From UBA2421 sp002343075 (GTDB taxonomy: Bacteria; Planctomycetota; Phycisphaerae; Tepidisphaerales; Tepidisphaeraceae), in the NCBI GenBank assembly GCA_937982565.1, contig CALJLN010000021.1:11132-75131 (forward strand): DNA of 64,000 nt. Direction: 5' to 3'. The position numbers and the translations under genes are program-made. The notes under the pieces are model-generated. The model saw only the letters and a program-made list of their open reading frames with translations. It was not told where the DNA came from and did not search any database. Numbering within the stretch: position 1 is the first letter of the stretch; the number at the start of each line of letters is the position of its first letter. This document shows positions 1 through 7,961 of the stretch, one piece after another.

Positions 1-575
1 ACGTTCTTATCATTGTCCACCGTCACTTCCGCACGGTTGGTCTTGGTGTTCATCGCCAATTCGATGTGGTGCGCCTCTTTCTTCGCACCGGGGCGCGTGT
101 GAATCACCATCGGCTTGCCCGTGGTGATCAGCCCATACATCCCCGCAGCGCTGATGCCAATGCCCTGTTGCCCGCGGCTCATCTTCAGCCGGTGAAACTT
201 GCTGCCGAACAGCAGCCGCCCGAAAACATTCTCCACCTGCTTCCTGACAATCCCCGGGCCGTTATCCACAATGCTCACGCGGTAGCGCGACTGCTTAAGC
301 GTGGCGGGGCGGTCGGGTTGCAGGTCTTCGATGACCACCGTGACATTCGGCAAGATCCCCGCTTCCTCGCAGGCATCGAGCGAGTTATCCACCGCTTCCT
401 TCACCGTCGTCAGCAGGGCCTTGCGCGGGTTATCAAAACCCAGCAAATGCCGGTTCTTGGCAAAGAATTCGCTTACCGCGATATCCTTCTGCTTCGTCGC
501 CATCGACTCTGCGGTCTCGATTTTTCGCCGGGGCGCCTTGCCCGCGCCCGCCGAACCTTGTTTCGGTTTCTTCAT
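1..575 (-). CDS. top6B: DNA topoisomerase VI subunit B, N-terminal part (runs off the left edge)
   Basis: ATPase subunit of the type IIB topoisomerase (A2B2), which passes one DNA duplex through another. The 191 visible codons hold the GHKL ATP-binding fold. The N-box EAVDNSLDA is at residues 60-68, with the likely Mg-binding Asn at 64. DNGPGI is at 104-109 and GQQGIG at 135-140. The phrase NRHLLGFDNPRKAL at 41-54 is typical of Top6B and not of GyrB or MutL. Start chosen at the first in-frame ATG (575), which adds a basic tail of about 24 residues; ATG 503 would start at MATKQKD. A GATAAT hexamer lies about 15 nt upstream. The A subunit would be expected further left, outside the window. Topo VI is standard in archaea and plants and sporadic in bacteria. 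Confidence 0.9.
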   Translation of the reverse strand, partial: MKKPKQGSAGAGKAPRRKIETAESMATKQKDIAVSEFFAKNRHLLGFDNPRKALLTTVKEAVDNSLDACEEAGILPNVTVVIEDLQPDRPATLKQSRYRVSIVDNGPGIVRKQVENVFGRLLFGSKFHRLKMSRGQQGIGISAAGMYGLITTGKPMVIHTRPGAKKEAHHIELAMNTKTNRAEVTVDNDKN

Positions 576-783
576 AACTGCCGTTGACCCATTATCCCGC
601 GAAGTGAACAACTGCGATTGGTCGTGCTTGCCCGCCATCCGTGGCTTCTCCTTCCAACAACGTATCTTCTCGTCCAACCCCCGATCATCCGAAGTTACGG
701 CGATCCGTCAACCGCCGCGCCGCCACCGCCGCCGCCCGCCCGGGGCGCTGGACGGATGGCGCATCTCCCGCAACAATATCGGC

Positions 784-1182
784 GTGAGCGAGACGCCTTC
801 TTCCGTCCCCCCAATCGATCTCTCCGCCGCCCGCGACTCGCTTCGCCGGCAGCTTCTCACCAAGATCGAGCAAAACCGCGCCCACCTCCTCAAGCTGCAA
901 CGCGACAGCCGCCGCGTCCCATTCTTATTGCTGCTCCTGCTGCTGACCATCCCCGCGGGCATCTTTTTCGGGTTTGCCGGCGTCGGGGTTGTGATCGTTG
1001 CCACCGTCTTCTGCCTGGGCAGCGCGCTCTACCTGGTCTGGGGCCACAAGGAGGAGTATCACCAGCGCATCGCCGCCGCCGAACAGCAGCTAAAAAAGCT
1101 ATCCGCCCCGGATTTTGAAGGTTCGCAGCCTCAGAAAGCCGACGAGCCCGGCGGGGGCGCGGCTGGCGGGTTTCGTCGCTGA
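784..1182 (+). CDS. Small protein with two membrane segments, unknown function
   Basis: I do not recognise a family. The 132-residue product has a charged helical N-terminus, then two adjacent hydrophobic segments at about residues 46-62 and 64-86, and a charged C-terminal helix rich in Glu, Gln and Lys. The topology suggests a small inner-membrane protein with both ends in the cytoplasm. The start is the GTG at 784, since no in-frame ATG lies close; there is no Shine-Dalgarno site. It is divergent from the topoisomerase gene and sits 45 nt before the first TIR gene. The coding call rests on the clear hydrophobic pattern. Confidence 0.5.
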   Translation: MSETPSSVPPIDLSAARDSLRRQLLTKIEQNRAHLLKLQRDSRRVPFLLLLLLLTIPAGIFFGFAGVGVVIVATVFCLGSALYLVWGHKEEYHQRIAAAEQQLKKLSAPDFEGSQPQKADEPGGGAAGGFRR

Positions 1183-1227
1183 CTCCGATTTGCATCCACC
1201 CGCACCCGCATGCGAACATGCCCGGGT

Positions 1228-4026
1228 ATGGGCGAGGAGCAATACCGTTACGCGGCGTTTATTTCATATCGTCACGAACCCATTGGCCGCAAGTGGGCCA
1301 TGTGGCTGCACCGCGCGATCGAGGGATATCGCGTGCCCAAATCGCTGGTGAAGCAGGGCAAGAGTGCACGTCGCGTGGGCCGGGTGTTTCGGGATGAGGA
1401 AGAACTCGCCGCCAGCGCCGATTTGTCGAAGGAAATCGACGCGGCGCTTTCGCAGAGTGCTTACCTGATCGTCGTCTGCACCCCGGAGACTCCCAAGAGC
1501 CGGTGGGTGAACGCGGAGGTGGAACGATTCGCGGCGATGGGTCGGAAGGATCGAATCCTGGCGCTCTTGGTTTCCGGCGAACCGCACGAAAGCTTCCCGC
1601 CGGCGCTGCTGGCCCTGGGCGAACCGCTCGCAGCGGACGTGCGCGACCTCAACGCCGACGGCCCGCGCCATACGCGCGGACAGGCCAAGCTGCGGCTGAT
1701 AGCCACGCTGCTGGGGCTGAGTTTCGACGATCTTCGCAACCGCGAGCAACGGCGCCAGCAGGCGCGGATCCTGTCAGGCGCTGTCGTAGCGCTCGCCGTG
1801 GCGGCGGGCATGGGCGGGCTGAGCATCTTCGCGTTCGGGCAGAAAAAGCTGGCTGACACCCGGCTGGTCCAAGTCGAGAAAGAAAAATCCGAAGCGCAAA
1901 AGCAGCGTGATGAAGCCGAAAAGCAGCGGCTGGAAGCCGAGCGCCGCCGGGCGGAGTCGGAAGCAGTCATCGACTTCATCAACACCGACGTCTTCGCGGG
2001 TGCTACGCCAGAGCGCATGCCGGACAAAGCGGTGCGGGATGAGATCGTCGAGAAGATGCTGGAGCCTGCGGCGAAGGCGGTGCGAGTGAAGTTCAAGGAT
2101 CAACCGCTGGTCGAGGCGGCGGTGATGAACCAGATCGCCGAGAGCTTCAAAAAATTAGGCCGTTCGGCGGAGGCGGAGCTACTGCACAAGGATGCGCTGG
2201 AACGATACCGGCAATTGCTGGGGAAGGATCACCCGGACACGATCGGATCGCTCAACAATTTCGCCGTTGTACTGGGGTCCCTGGGCCGGTGGGTGGAGGC
2301 CGAGCCGTTGTTCAAGGACGCGCTCGACCGACGCCGACGGGTGCAGGGTCCGGATCACAGTGAGACGATTATCTCAATTAACAACTATGCCAACGTCCTA
2401 GGCTCGCTGGGCCGGACAGCCGAGGCTGAGTCGCTGTTCGAGGATGCGCTGGAGCGAAGCCAGAGGGTGCTGGGAGCGGATCACCCAGATACGATCACGT
2501 CGATCAACAACTACGCCTTCGTGCTGAATTCGCTGGGCCAATCGGCGCGGGCCGAGCCACTGTATCGGCAAGCGCTTGAACGGCGCCGGCGCGTGCTGGG
2601 CGAAGATCATCCCGACACGATCACGTCGATCAACAACTACGCCCAAGTGCTGAATTCGCTGGGCCAATCGGCGCGGGCCCAGCCACTGTTCAAGGACGCG
2701 CTTGACCGAAGCCGGCGGGTACTGGGCGAAGATCACCCGGCTACACTTCTGCAACTCAGCAACTATGCCGACGTGCTAGGCTTGCTGGGCAAATTGGCGG
2801 AGGCCGAGCCGCTGTATGAGGACGCGTTGGAGCGAGGGCGACGGGTGCTCGGCGAGGACCACCCCGCCACGATCAAGTCGATCAGCGACTACGCCGGTGT
2901 GTTATTCTCGCTGGGACGGTCGGCGGAGGCCGAGCTGCTGTCTAAGGATGCGCTGGAGCGAGGTCGACGAGTACTTGGCGAGGATCACCCCGACACGATC
3001 ACGTCGCTTAACAGTTATGCATTGGTGCTGCATTCACTCGGCCGGTCTGCTGAGGCCGCGCCACTGCTGAAAGACGCACTCGAGCGACGTCAGCGAGTGC
3101 TGGGAGAGGATCACCCGAATACGATCACGTCGATCAACAACTCCGCCAGTGTGCTGCTATCGCTGGGACGGTCGGCAGAGGCAGAGCCGCTGCTCAAGGA
3201 TGCCATGGAACGATACCGTCGGGTGCTAGGCGACGATCACCCGAATACGATCGGGGCGCTAAACAATCTGGCGTTTGTGGTGAATTCGCTGGGCCGGCCT
3301 GCGGAGGCCGAGCCGCTGTTCAACGATGCCCTGCGTCGACTCCAGCGCGTGCTGGGGGAGGACCACCCAAACACGATCTCGACGATCGACAATTACGCCT
3401 CCGTACTAAATTCACTGGGCCAATCGGCGAGGGCCGAGCCACTCCTCAAAGACGCGCTGGAGCGGCGCCGACGGGTGCTTGGCGATGAACACCCGCGCAC
3501 GATCACGTCGATCAACAACTACGCCGACGTGCTGCTCTCGCTGGGCCGGTCATTGGAGGCAGAGGCGCTGTACATGGATGCACTGGGGCGACGCCAGCGG
3601 GTGCTGGGCGGCGATCACCCCCACACGATCGCGTCAATCAGCAACTATTCGAACGTACTGCGCTCCGTGGGCCAGTCGGCGGACGCCGAGCCGCTGGCGC
3701 GCCGGGCTGTGCGGCTAGCGAAGGAGAGTGAGAACCTCGGGCTAAAGCATCCGAACACTCGCGCCATCGCCCGCACCCTCGCCCACATCCTCATCGCCAA
3801 CAACAAGCCGGATGAAGCCCGCGCCATCTCCGCGGAGTTTGGTTTGCCCGATCCGACGACGCAACCCGCCGACACGGAACCAACAACCCAGCCGCTGGAT
3901 GATGCGCGCGTTGCGGAGATTCGGGCGTTTGTGGCCAAGCTGGAAGCGGAGTGGGCGGAGGCGGATCGGAAGGGTGCTACGCAGCCTGCCGGCACGCAGC
4001 CGGCGACGGCGCCGGTGGGGACTTAA
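1228..4026 (+). CDS. TIR-transmembrane-TPR protein, longer paralogue
   Basis: A 932-residue membrane-anchored signalling or effector protein. The N-terminal TIR domain (about 8-165) starts AAFISYRHEP. It keeps the SRWVNAE segment, in which Glu97 matches the catalytic Glu of NAD-cleaving TIRs (W-x3-E). One membrane helix is at 181-203, followed by a Gln/Glu/Arg coiled coil (about 210-245). Next comes a linker, VIDFINTDVFAGATPE, resembling the segment between kinase and TPRs in planctomycete Ser/Thr kinases. Twelve exact 42-residue TPR units of the kinesin-light-chain type (consensus LGRSAEAEPL, LGEDHPDT) and a decayed thirteenth follow. The tail is Thr-Gln-Pro rich. Start ATG 1228 is chosen because homology with the next gene begins at MGEEQYRY; ATG 1210 is an alternative. 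The substrate is unknown. Confidence 0.85.
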   Translation: MGEEQYRYAAFISYRHEPIGRKWAMWLHRAIEGYRVPKSLVKQGKSARRVGRVFRDEEELAASADLSKEIDAALSQSAYLIVVCTPETPKSRWVNAEVERFAAMGRKDRILALLVSGEPHESFPPALLALGEPLAADVRDLNADGPRHTRGQAKLRLIATLLGLSFDDLRNREQRRQQARILSGAVVALAVAAGMGGLSIFAFGQKKLADTRLVQVEKEKSEAQKQRDEAEKQRLEAERRRAESEAVIDFINTDVFAGATPERMPDKAVRDEIVEKMLEPAAKAVRVKFKDQPLVEAAVMNQIAESFKKLGRSAEAELLHKDALERYRQLLGKDHPDTIGSLNNFAVVLGSLGRWVEAEPLFKDALDRRRRVQGPDHSETIISINNYANVLGSLGRTAEAESLFEDALERSQRVLGADHPDTITSINNYAFVLNSLGQSARAEPLYRQALERRRRVLGEDHPDTITSINNYAQVLNSLGQSARAQPLFKDALDRSRRVLGEDHPATLLQLSNYADVLGLLGKLAEAEPLYEDALERGRRVLGEDHPATIKSISDYAGVLFSLGRSAEAELLSKDALERGRRVLGEDHPDTITSLNSYALVLHSLGRSAEAAPLLKDALERRQRVLGEDHPNTITSINNSASVLLSLGRSAEAEPLLKDAMERYRRVLGDDHPNTIGALNNLAFVVNSLGRPAEAEPLFNDALRRLQRVLGEDHPNTISTIDNYASVLNSLGQSARAEPLLKDALERRRRVLGDEHPRTITSINNYADVLLSLGRSLEAEALYMDALGRRQRVLGGDHPHTIASISNYSNVLRSVGQSADAEPLARRAVRLAKESENLGLKHPNTRAIARTLAHILIANNKPDEARAISAEFGLPDPTTQPADTEPTTQPLDDARVAEIRAFVAKLEAEWAEADRKGATQPAGTQPATAPVGT
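2149..3660 (+). repeat. Twelve head-to-tail 126-bp coding repeats (TPR units)
   Basis: Twelve units of exactly 126 bp with no indels lie inside the first TIR gene. A thirteenth, diverged copy begins at 3661. Stretches such as GATCACCCGGACACGATCAC recur almost unchanged between units. Such similarity at the DNA level points to recent duplication or gene conversion rather than old divergent TPRs. Confidence 0.9.
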
Positions 4027-4121
4027 CGCACGCAGCGATTTGGAACTGAAAGTTGACCCGGGCGCGACGGGCTGATGGATCATTTGCATCTGCGCGGGGA
4101 GGTGTGCGAATATCTTTGTCC

Positions 4122-6326
4122 ATGGGCGAGGAGCAATACCGTTATGCGGCGTTTATTTCGTATCGGCATGAGCCGATCGGGCGAAAGTGGGCGACGTGGC
4201 TGCACAAGTCACTTGAGTCCTATCGCGTTCCGTCGTCGCTGGTAAAAACCGGCAAGGCCCCGCGGCGGCTGGGGCGGGTTTTTCGCGATGAGGAAGAACT
4301 CGCCGCCAGCGCCGATTTGTCGAAAGAGATTGATGCGGCATTGGTGGACTCGAAGTTTCTGATCGTCGTGTGCACGCCGCGCACGCCGCACAGCCGATGG
4401 GTCAACCAGGAGATACGGCGCTTCCGCGACCTCGGCCGGGGCGACCGAATTCTCGCGCTCCTGGTCGAAGGCGAACCGCGCGAGAGTTTCCCGCCGGGGT
4501 TGGTGGAAATCCGGCGGGAGGCGGTTGAATCAGAAGCAGCCAAAGCAAACGCAATCGACGAGATTGAACCGCTCGCGGCAGATGTGCGGGAGGATGTGCG
4601 AGTTTCATCCGGGCACGGTCGGGGACACACCAGGGGCCTGGCCAAACAGCGTATTCTCGCGTCGCTGCTCGGCGTCCGGTTTGACGATCTGCGAAACCGC
4701 GAACAAAGGCGGACCCAGGGGCGAATCCTGGCGACGGCGGTGGTGGCGGTGGTGGTGGCGGGTTTGTTCGGATGGCTGGCGGTGTATGCCATTGGTCAGA
4801 AGACCCTCGCGGGCACGCGCCTGGTTGAGGTGACTGAGCAAAAGGCCGAAGCGGAGCGGCAGCGTAGCGAAGCCGAGCGTCGTCGGGAGGAGTCGGAGGC
4901 CGTCATCGACTTCATCAACACCGATGTCTTCGCCGGCGCAACCCCGGTGCGGATGCCGGATGCGAAGGTGCGGGATGAGATCGTCGAGAAGATGCTCGAA
5001 CCGGCTGCGAAGGCGGTACGGGAGAAGTTTAAGAATCAGCCGCTGGTCGAGGCGGCGGTGATGAACCAGATTGCGGGAAGTTTGCTGTCGCTGGGCCGGT
5101 CGGCCGAGGCCGAGCCGCTGCTGAAGGACGCGCTGACCGGCCGCCGGCGGGTATTGGGCGAGACTCACCCGGAGACGATCTCTTCGATCAATAACTACGC
5201 AGTCGTATTGGAATCACTGGGCCGGTTGGCGGAGGCCGAGCCGCTGTACAAGGACGCACTTGAACGATACCGGCGCGTCCGGGGCGACGATCACCCGGAT
5301 ACGATCACATCGATCAACAACTACGCCTCTGTGCTGCGCTTGCTGGGCCGATCGGCAGAGGCCGAGCCGCTGTACAAAGACGCGCTGGAGCGAAGCCGGC
5401 GGGTGCTGGGGGAGGATCACCCGGACACGCTACGGGCGATCAATAACTATGCCCCGGTCCTGCTTTCGCTGGGCCGCAGTGGCGAGGCCGAGCCGCTGTA
5501 CAAGGACGCGCTGGAGCGACGCCGGCGGGTGCTGGGCGAGGATCATCCGGACACGATCCAATCATTCAGCAACTACGCATTTGTGCTGGATTCGCTGGGC
5601 TGGTCGGCGGAGGCCGAGCCGCAGCACAAGGAGGCGCTGGAGCGAAGCCGGCGTGTGCTCGGTGAGGATCACCCTGAGACGATTCGGCAGATGAACAACT
5701 ATGCCAGCGTGCTTCAGTCGCTGGGCCGATCGGCGGGGGCCGAGCCCCTGTACAAAGATGCGCTGGCGCGTAGCCGAAGGGTGCTGGGCGAGGACCACCC
5801 GAACACGATCACATCGATCAACAACTACGCGGACGTGCTGCGGTCGCTCGGCCGGTCGGCGGAGGCCGAGCCGTTGCACAGGGATGCGCTGCAGCGACGG
5901 CGACGGGTGCTGGGCGAGGATCACCCGGACACGATTACGTCGATCAACAACTACGCCTTCGTTCTGGGTTCGCTCCGCGCGTCTGCTGAGGCCGAACCTG
6001 TGGCGCAGCGCGCGGTGCGGCTGGCAAGAGCAAGCCAGAGCCTCGGACCCAGACATCCGTACACGCGCGCGTTCTCCCGCACCCTCGCCCGCATCCTCAT
6101 CGCCAACGACAAACCCGACGAAGCCCGCGCCATCGCCGCGGAGTTTGGTCTGCCGGACCCGACCACCCAGCCCGCCGCCACGCAGCCGACGCCGCAGCCG
6201 CCGACGCCGCCGCTGGATGACGCCCGTGTCGCGGAGATTCGGGCATTTGTAGCCAAGCTGGAAGCGGAATGGGCGGAGGCGGATCGTGCCGCGATGACGC
6301 GGACACCGGCGTCTCAGCCGGGGTGA
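4122..6326 (+). CDS. TIR-transmembrane-TPR protein, shorter paralogue
   Basis: A 734-residue tandem paralogue of the preceding gene, 95 nt downstream. The order is the same: TIR domain (about 8-180) with SRWVNQE and the putative catalytic Glu97, one membrane helix at about 201-224, a short coiled coil, the same VIDFINTDVF linker, then seven full 42-residue TPR units and a degenerate eighth. The TIR domain carries an acidic insert of about 20 residues (about 131-150) absent from the first copy. The C-terminus is again Pro/Thr/Gln rich. Start ATG 4122 fits the conserved MGEEQYRY N-terminus; a TTG at 4053 would add a tail with no counterpart. The pair may form one heteromeric receptor (inference). 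The ligand and downstream effect are not visible. Confidence 0.85.
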   Translation: MGEEQYRYAAFISYRHEPIGRKWATWLHKSLESYRVPSSLVKTGKAPRRLGRVFRDEEELAASADLSKEIDAALVDSKFLIVVCTPRTPHSRWVNQEIRRFRDLGRGDRILALLVEGEPRESFPPGLVEIRREAVESEAAKANAIDEIEPLAADVREDVRVSSGHGRGHTRGLAKQRILASLLGVRFDDLRNREQRRTQGRILATAVVAVVVAGLFGWLAVYAIGQKTLAGTRLVEVTEQKAEAERQRSEAERRREESEAVIDFINTDVFAGATPVRMPDAKVRDEIVEKMLEPAAKAVREKFKNQPLVEAAVMNQIAGSLLSLGRSAEAEPLLKDALTGRRRVLGETHPETISSINNYAVVLESLGRLAEAEPLYKDALERYRRVRGDDHPDTITSINNYASVLRLLGRSAEAEPLYKDALERSRRVLGEDHPDTLRAINNYAPVLLSLGRSGEAEPLYKDALERRRRVLGEDHPDTIQSFSNYAFVLDSLGWSAEAEPQHKEALERSRRVLGEDHPETIRQMNNYASVLQSLGRSAGAEPLYKDALARSRRVLGEDHPNTITSINNYADVLRSLGRSAEAEPLHRDALQRRRRVLGEDHPDTITSINNYAFVLGSLRASAEAEPVAQRAVRLARASQSLGPRHPYTRAFSRTLARILIANDKPDEARAIAAEFGLPDPTTQPAATQPTPQPPTPPLDDARVAEIRAFVAKLEAEWAEADRAAMTRTPASQPG
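5085..5966 (+). repeat. Seven head-to-tail 126-bp coding repeats (TPR units)
   Basis: Seven units of exactly 126 bp lie inside the second TIR gene, followed from 5967 by a decayed eighth. They share long nearly identical runs with the units of the upstream gene, so the two arrays could recombine with each other. Confidence 0.9.
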
Positions 6327-6342
6327 GAGGTGTGAGAGGAGC

Positions 6343-6447
6343 GTTGAGAGCTAAGAGCGGAAAGCCGAGAGCTGAGAGCTGAGAGCGGAGAGCGGAGAGC
6401 CAAGAGCTGAGAGCTGAGAGCTGAGAGCGGAGGGCGGAGGGCGGGAG
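6343..6447. repeat. Heptanucleotide tandem array, about 15 copies
   Basis: The unit is GCTGAGA or GCGGAGA with single-base variants, phased at 7 bp without a break for about 105 bp. It fills the gap between the second TIR gene and the next ORF. The whole stretch is purine-rich on the plus strand. No coding potential is evident. Confidence 0.85.
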
Positions 6448-6530
6448 CGTAGATCTTGGGGGGCGACTTGAACCGTGGGGGCAACGGTGCTAGCGTTCTG
6501 TGGGCGGGTTGCGGCGGGGGAGTGGGTGTG

Positions 6531-7457
6531 ATGATGCTTTTACGGAGTTTGGTCATTCTCTTCCTGGCTGTCTTCGTGCCGGCTGCGCGGGCGCAGGGGG
6601 TGGAGGATGTTCGGCTGGATGTACAGCGGGGGGATTACCGGGCGGCGCTGCAGAAGATCTCGCGGCGGTTGCCGGAGGCGCGCGACCGGCCAGAGGTGCG
6701 CTATGAATTGCTCATGCTGCGCGGCGAATCGCTGTTGCAGTTGAAGCAGAAACCGTCGGCGATCGACGCATTTCGCTCTGCGCTGGCGGCGGTGGGGCGC
6801 GATGGGGATATCAATCAAAAGCTGGCGGCGCGGGCGATGGTGGATTTGCTCACCGCCGGGCCGGGGTGGGTATATAAGTCGGCAGACGGGGAGACGTTTG
6901 ATCTGATCGCCCCCGAGCCGCGCAAACAGGCGTCGGCGGCAATGCTGGTCGATCGGCTGGCGACACTTCGGCCAAAGGTAACCCGCGCCGCGGAGGCCGA
7001 TGCCCTCGGTCCGATGGTGGCGCTGATGCCGGAGGTGGAAGGGGCCATGGCGCTGGAATTTGTCGCCACCGGCCATATCGCGCAGGTGACGGAACTGGTT
7101 CACAGTCTCGGTGACCGGGCCCGCCTGCTGATCAGTAAAGAAGTGCAGCGGATTGCCAATCGCAGCCTGGAACTGGAAGACCTTTCCAATGACATTTTTG
7201 TGCTGGATGATGGGCGCATCCCTGCTCGCAGGGGCCTGCACAGCGATGAACTCGATGAGCTGCGGCAGATGCTGAAAACGCTCGACACAATCACGCAGAC
7301 CAGCGAAGAGGGCCGACGGATCAATCGGCGCATCGGCGGGACGGGCGAGGCGTGGGATGCAATTCTCATACAAGCCAGCGAGGCGGAGTCGCGAATTCGT
7401 GGCTTGCTGAGCGTCAACTCGCCCGAGTCGGGCGACAGCGTGCGAAACCGTCGGTGA
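6531..7457 (+). CDS. Secreted or periplasmic helical-repeat protein, unknown function
   Basis: The 308-residue product has a clear signal peptide (MMLLRSLVILFLAVFVPAA, cleavage probably after ARA). A mostly alpha-helical body follows. Residues about 25-80 (RGDYRAALQKISRRL, RGESLLQLKQ) look TPR-like. The rest is rich in Leu, Glu and Arg with no recognisable catalytic motif. Start ATG 6531 is chosen because it gives the signal peptide directly; an upstream in-frame ATG at 6456 would bury it. The gene is 28 nt upstream of the zinc-ribbon ORF and may be co-transcribed with it. Function not assigned. Confidence 0.7.
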   Translation: MMLLRSLVILFLAVFVPAARAQGVEDVRLDVQRGDYRAALQKISRRLPEARDRPEVRYELLMLRGESLLQLKQKPSAIDAFRSALAAVGRDGDINQKLAARAMVDLLTAGPGWVYKSADGETFDLIAPEPRKQASAAMLVDRLATLRPKVTRAAEADALGPMVALMPEVEGAMALEFVATGHIAQVTELVHSLGDRARLLISKEVQRIANRSLELEDLSNDIFVLDDGRIPARRGLHSDELDELRQMLKTLDTITQTSEEGRRINRRIGGTGEAWDAILIQASEAESRIRGLLSVNSPESGDSVRNRR

Positions 7458-7485
7458 ACTTACAGAAAAGGGACGGGCTGACGAT

Positions 7486-7725
7486 ATGAAACATCAGTTT
7501 CGCTGCGAGCACTGCGGGCGATTATTGGCCGAGCTGAACGACAACGTGCTGAGTTCATACAATTTTCGCGTGATTGATGCGCCAAATGGAGAAGTGAATC
7601 TGCTTTCCCGGGTTGAATGCTTCGAGTGCCGCCACGCGACTCCGATCAATCAGATTTTCTATCATGCCATCCAGAACATTGATCCGAGAGACCGGCCAAA
7701 GCGGCCTTCCGACAGACGGCTTTGA
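7486..7725 (+). CDS. Small zinc-ribbon protein
   Basis: The 79-residue product has two Cys pairs, CEHCG at residues 7-11 and CFECRH near 45-50, the arrangement of a four-Cys zinc ribbon. It lacks a signal peptide and ends in a basic, Pro/Arg-rich tail, so a cytoplasmic nucleic-acid or protein-binding role is possible (inference). It superficially resembles Com-like zinc fingers, but the match is not strong enough to name it. Confidence 0.6.
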   Translation: MKHQFRCEHCGRLLAELNDNVLSSYNFRVIDAPNGEVNLLSRVECFECRHATPINQIFYHAIQNIDPRDRPKRPSDRRL

Positions 7726-7823
7726 TTCGCCGGCGGTGCAGGAGGGCTGCTGCGGCCCAACTCGCGCTTGAACGCGGGCGCATCTGCTGCTAGTGTCTAA
7801 CGTCGTCCGTCAGATCGTGTGCC

Positions 7824-7897
7824 GGCCAGATGCCCGAGTGGACTAAGGGAGCGGATTGCAAATCCGTTATTCGTGGGTTCGAATCCCACTCTGGCCT
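7824..7897 (+). tRNA. trnC: tRNA-Cys (GCA)
   Basis: A full cloverleaf can be folded. The acceptor GGCCAGA pairs with TCTGGCC; the D stem is CCC/GGG; the anticodon stem GCGGA/TCCGT encloses loop TTGCAAA with anticodon GCA at 7858-7860; the T arm is GTGGG-TTCGAAT-CCCAC. The discriminator base is T, as usual for tRNA-Cys. The 3' CCA is not encoded. Confidence 0.96.
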
Positions 7898-7961
7898 TTC
7901 GGGGTTTGAACTTTACGCCGTGCCGTTGCTACGCCTGCGCTGCTCCTGCCGACATGATTCC

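Noticed and set aside
301..783. Upstream half of the frame that holds the small membrane protein
   Set aside because: It overlaps the antisense topoisomerase gene and has composition typical of a GC-rich shadow; the true start is placed at GTG 784.
2149..3660. Regular direct repeats that could be mistaken for a CRISPR array
   Set aside because: Units are 126-bp coding repeats with no spacers and in frame throughout.
7830..7961. Extension of the secreted protein through the tRNA-Cys gene
   Set aside because: The tRNA folds perfectly and a signal peptide begins at ATG 7962.
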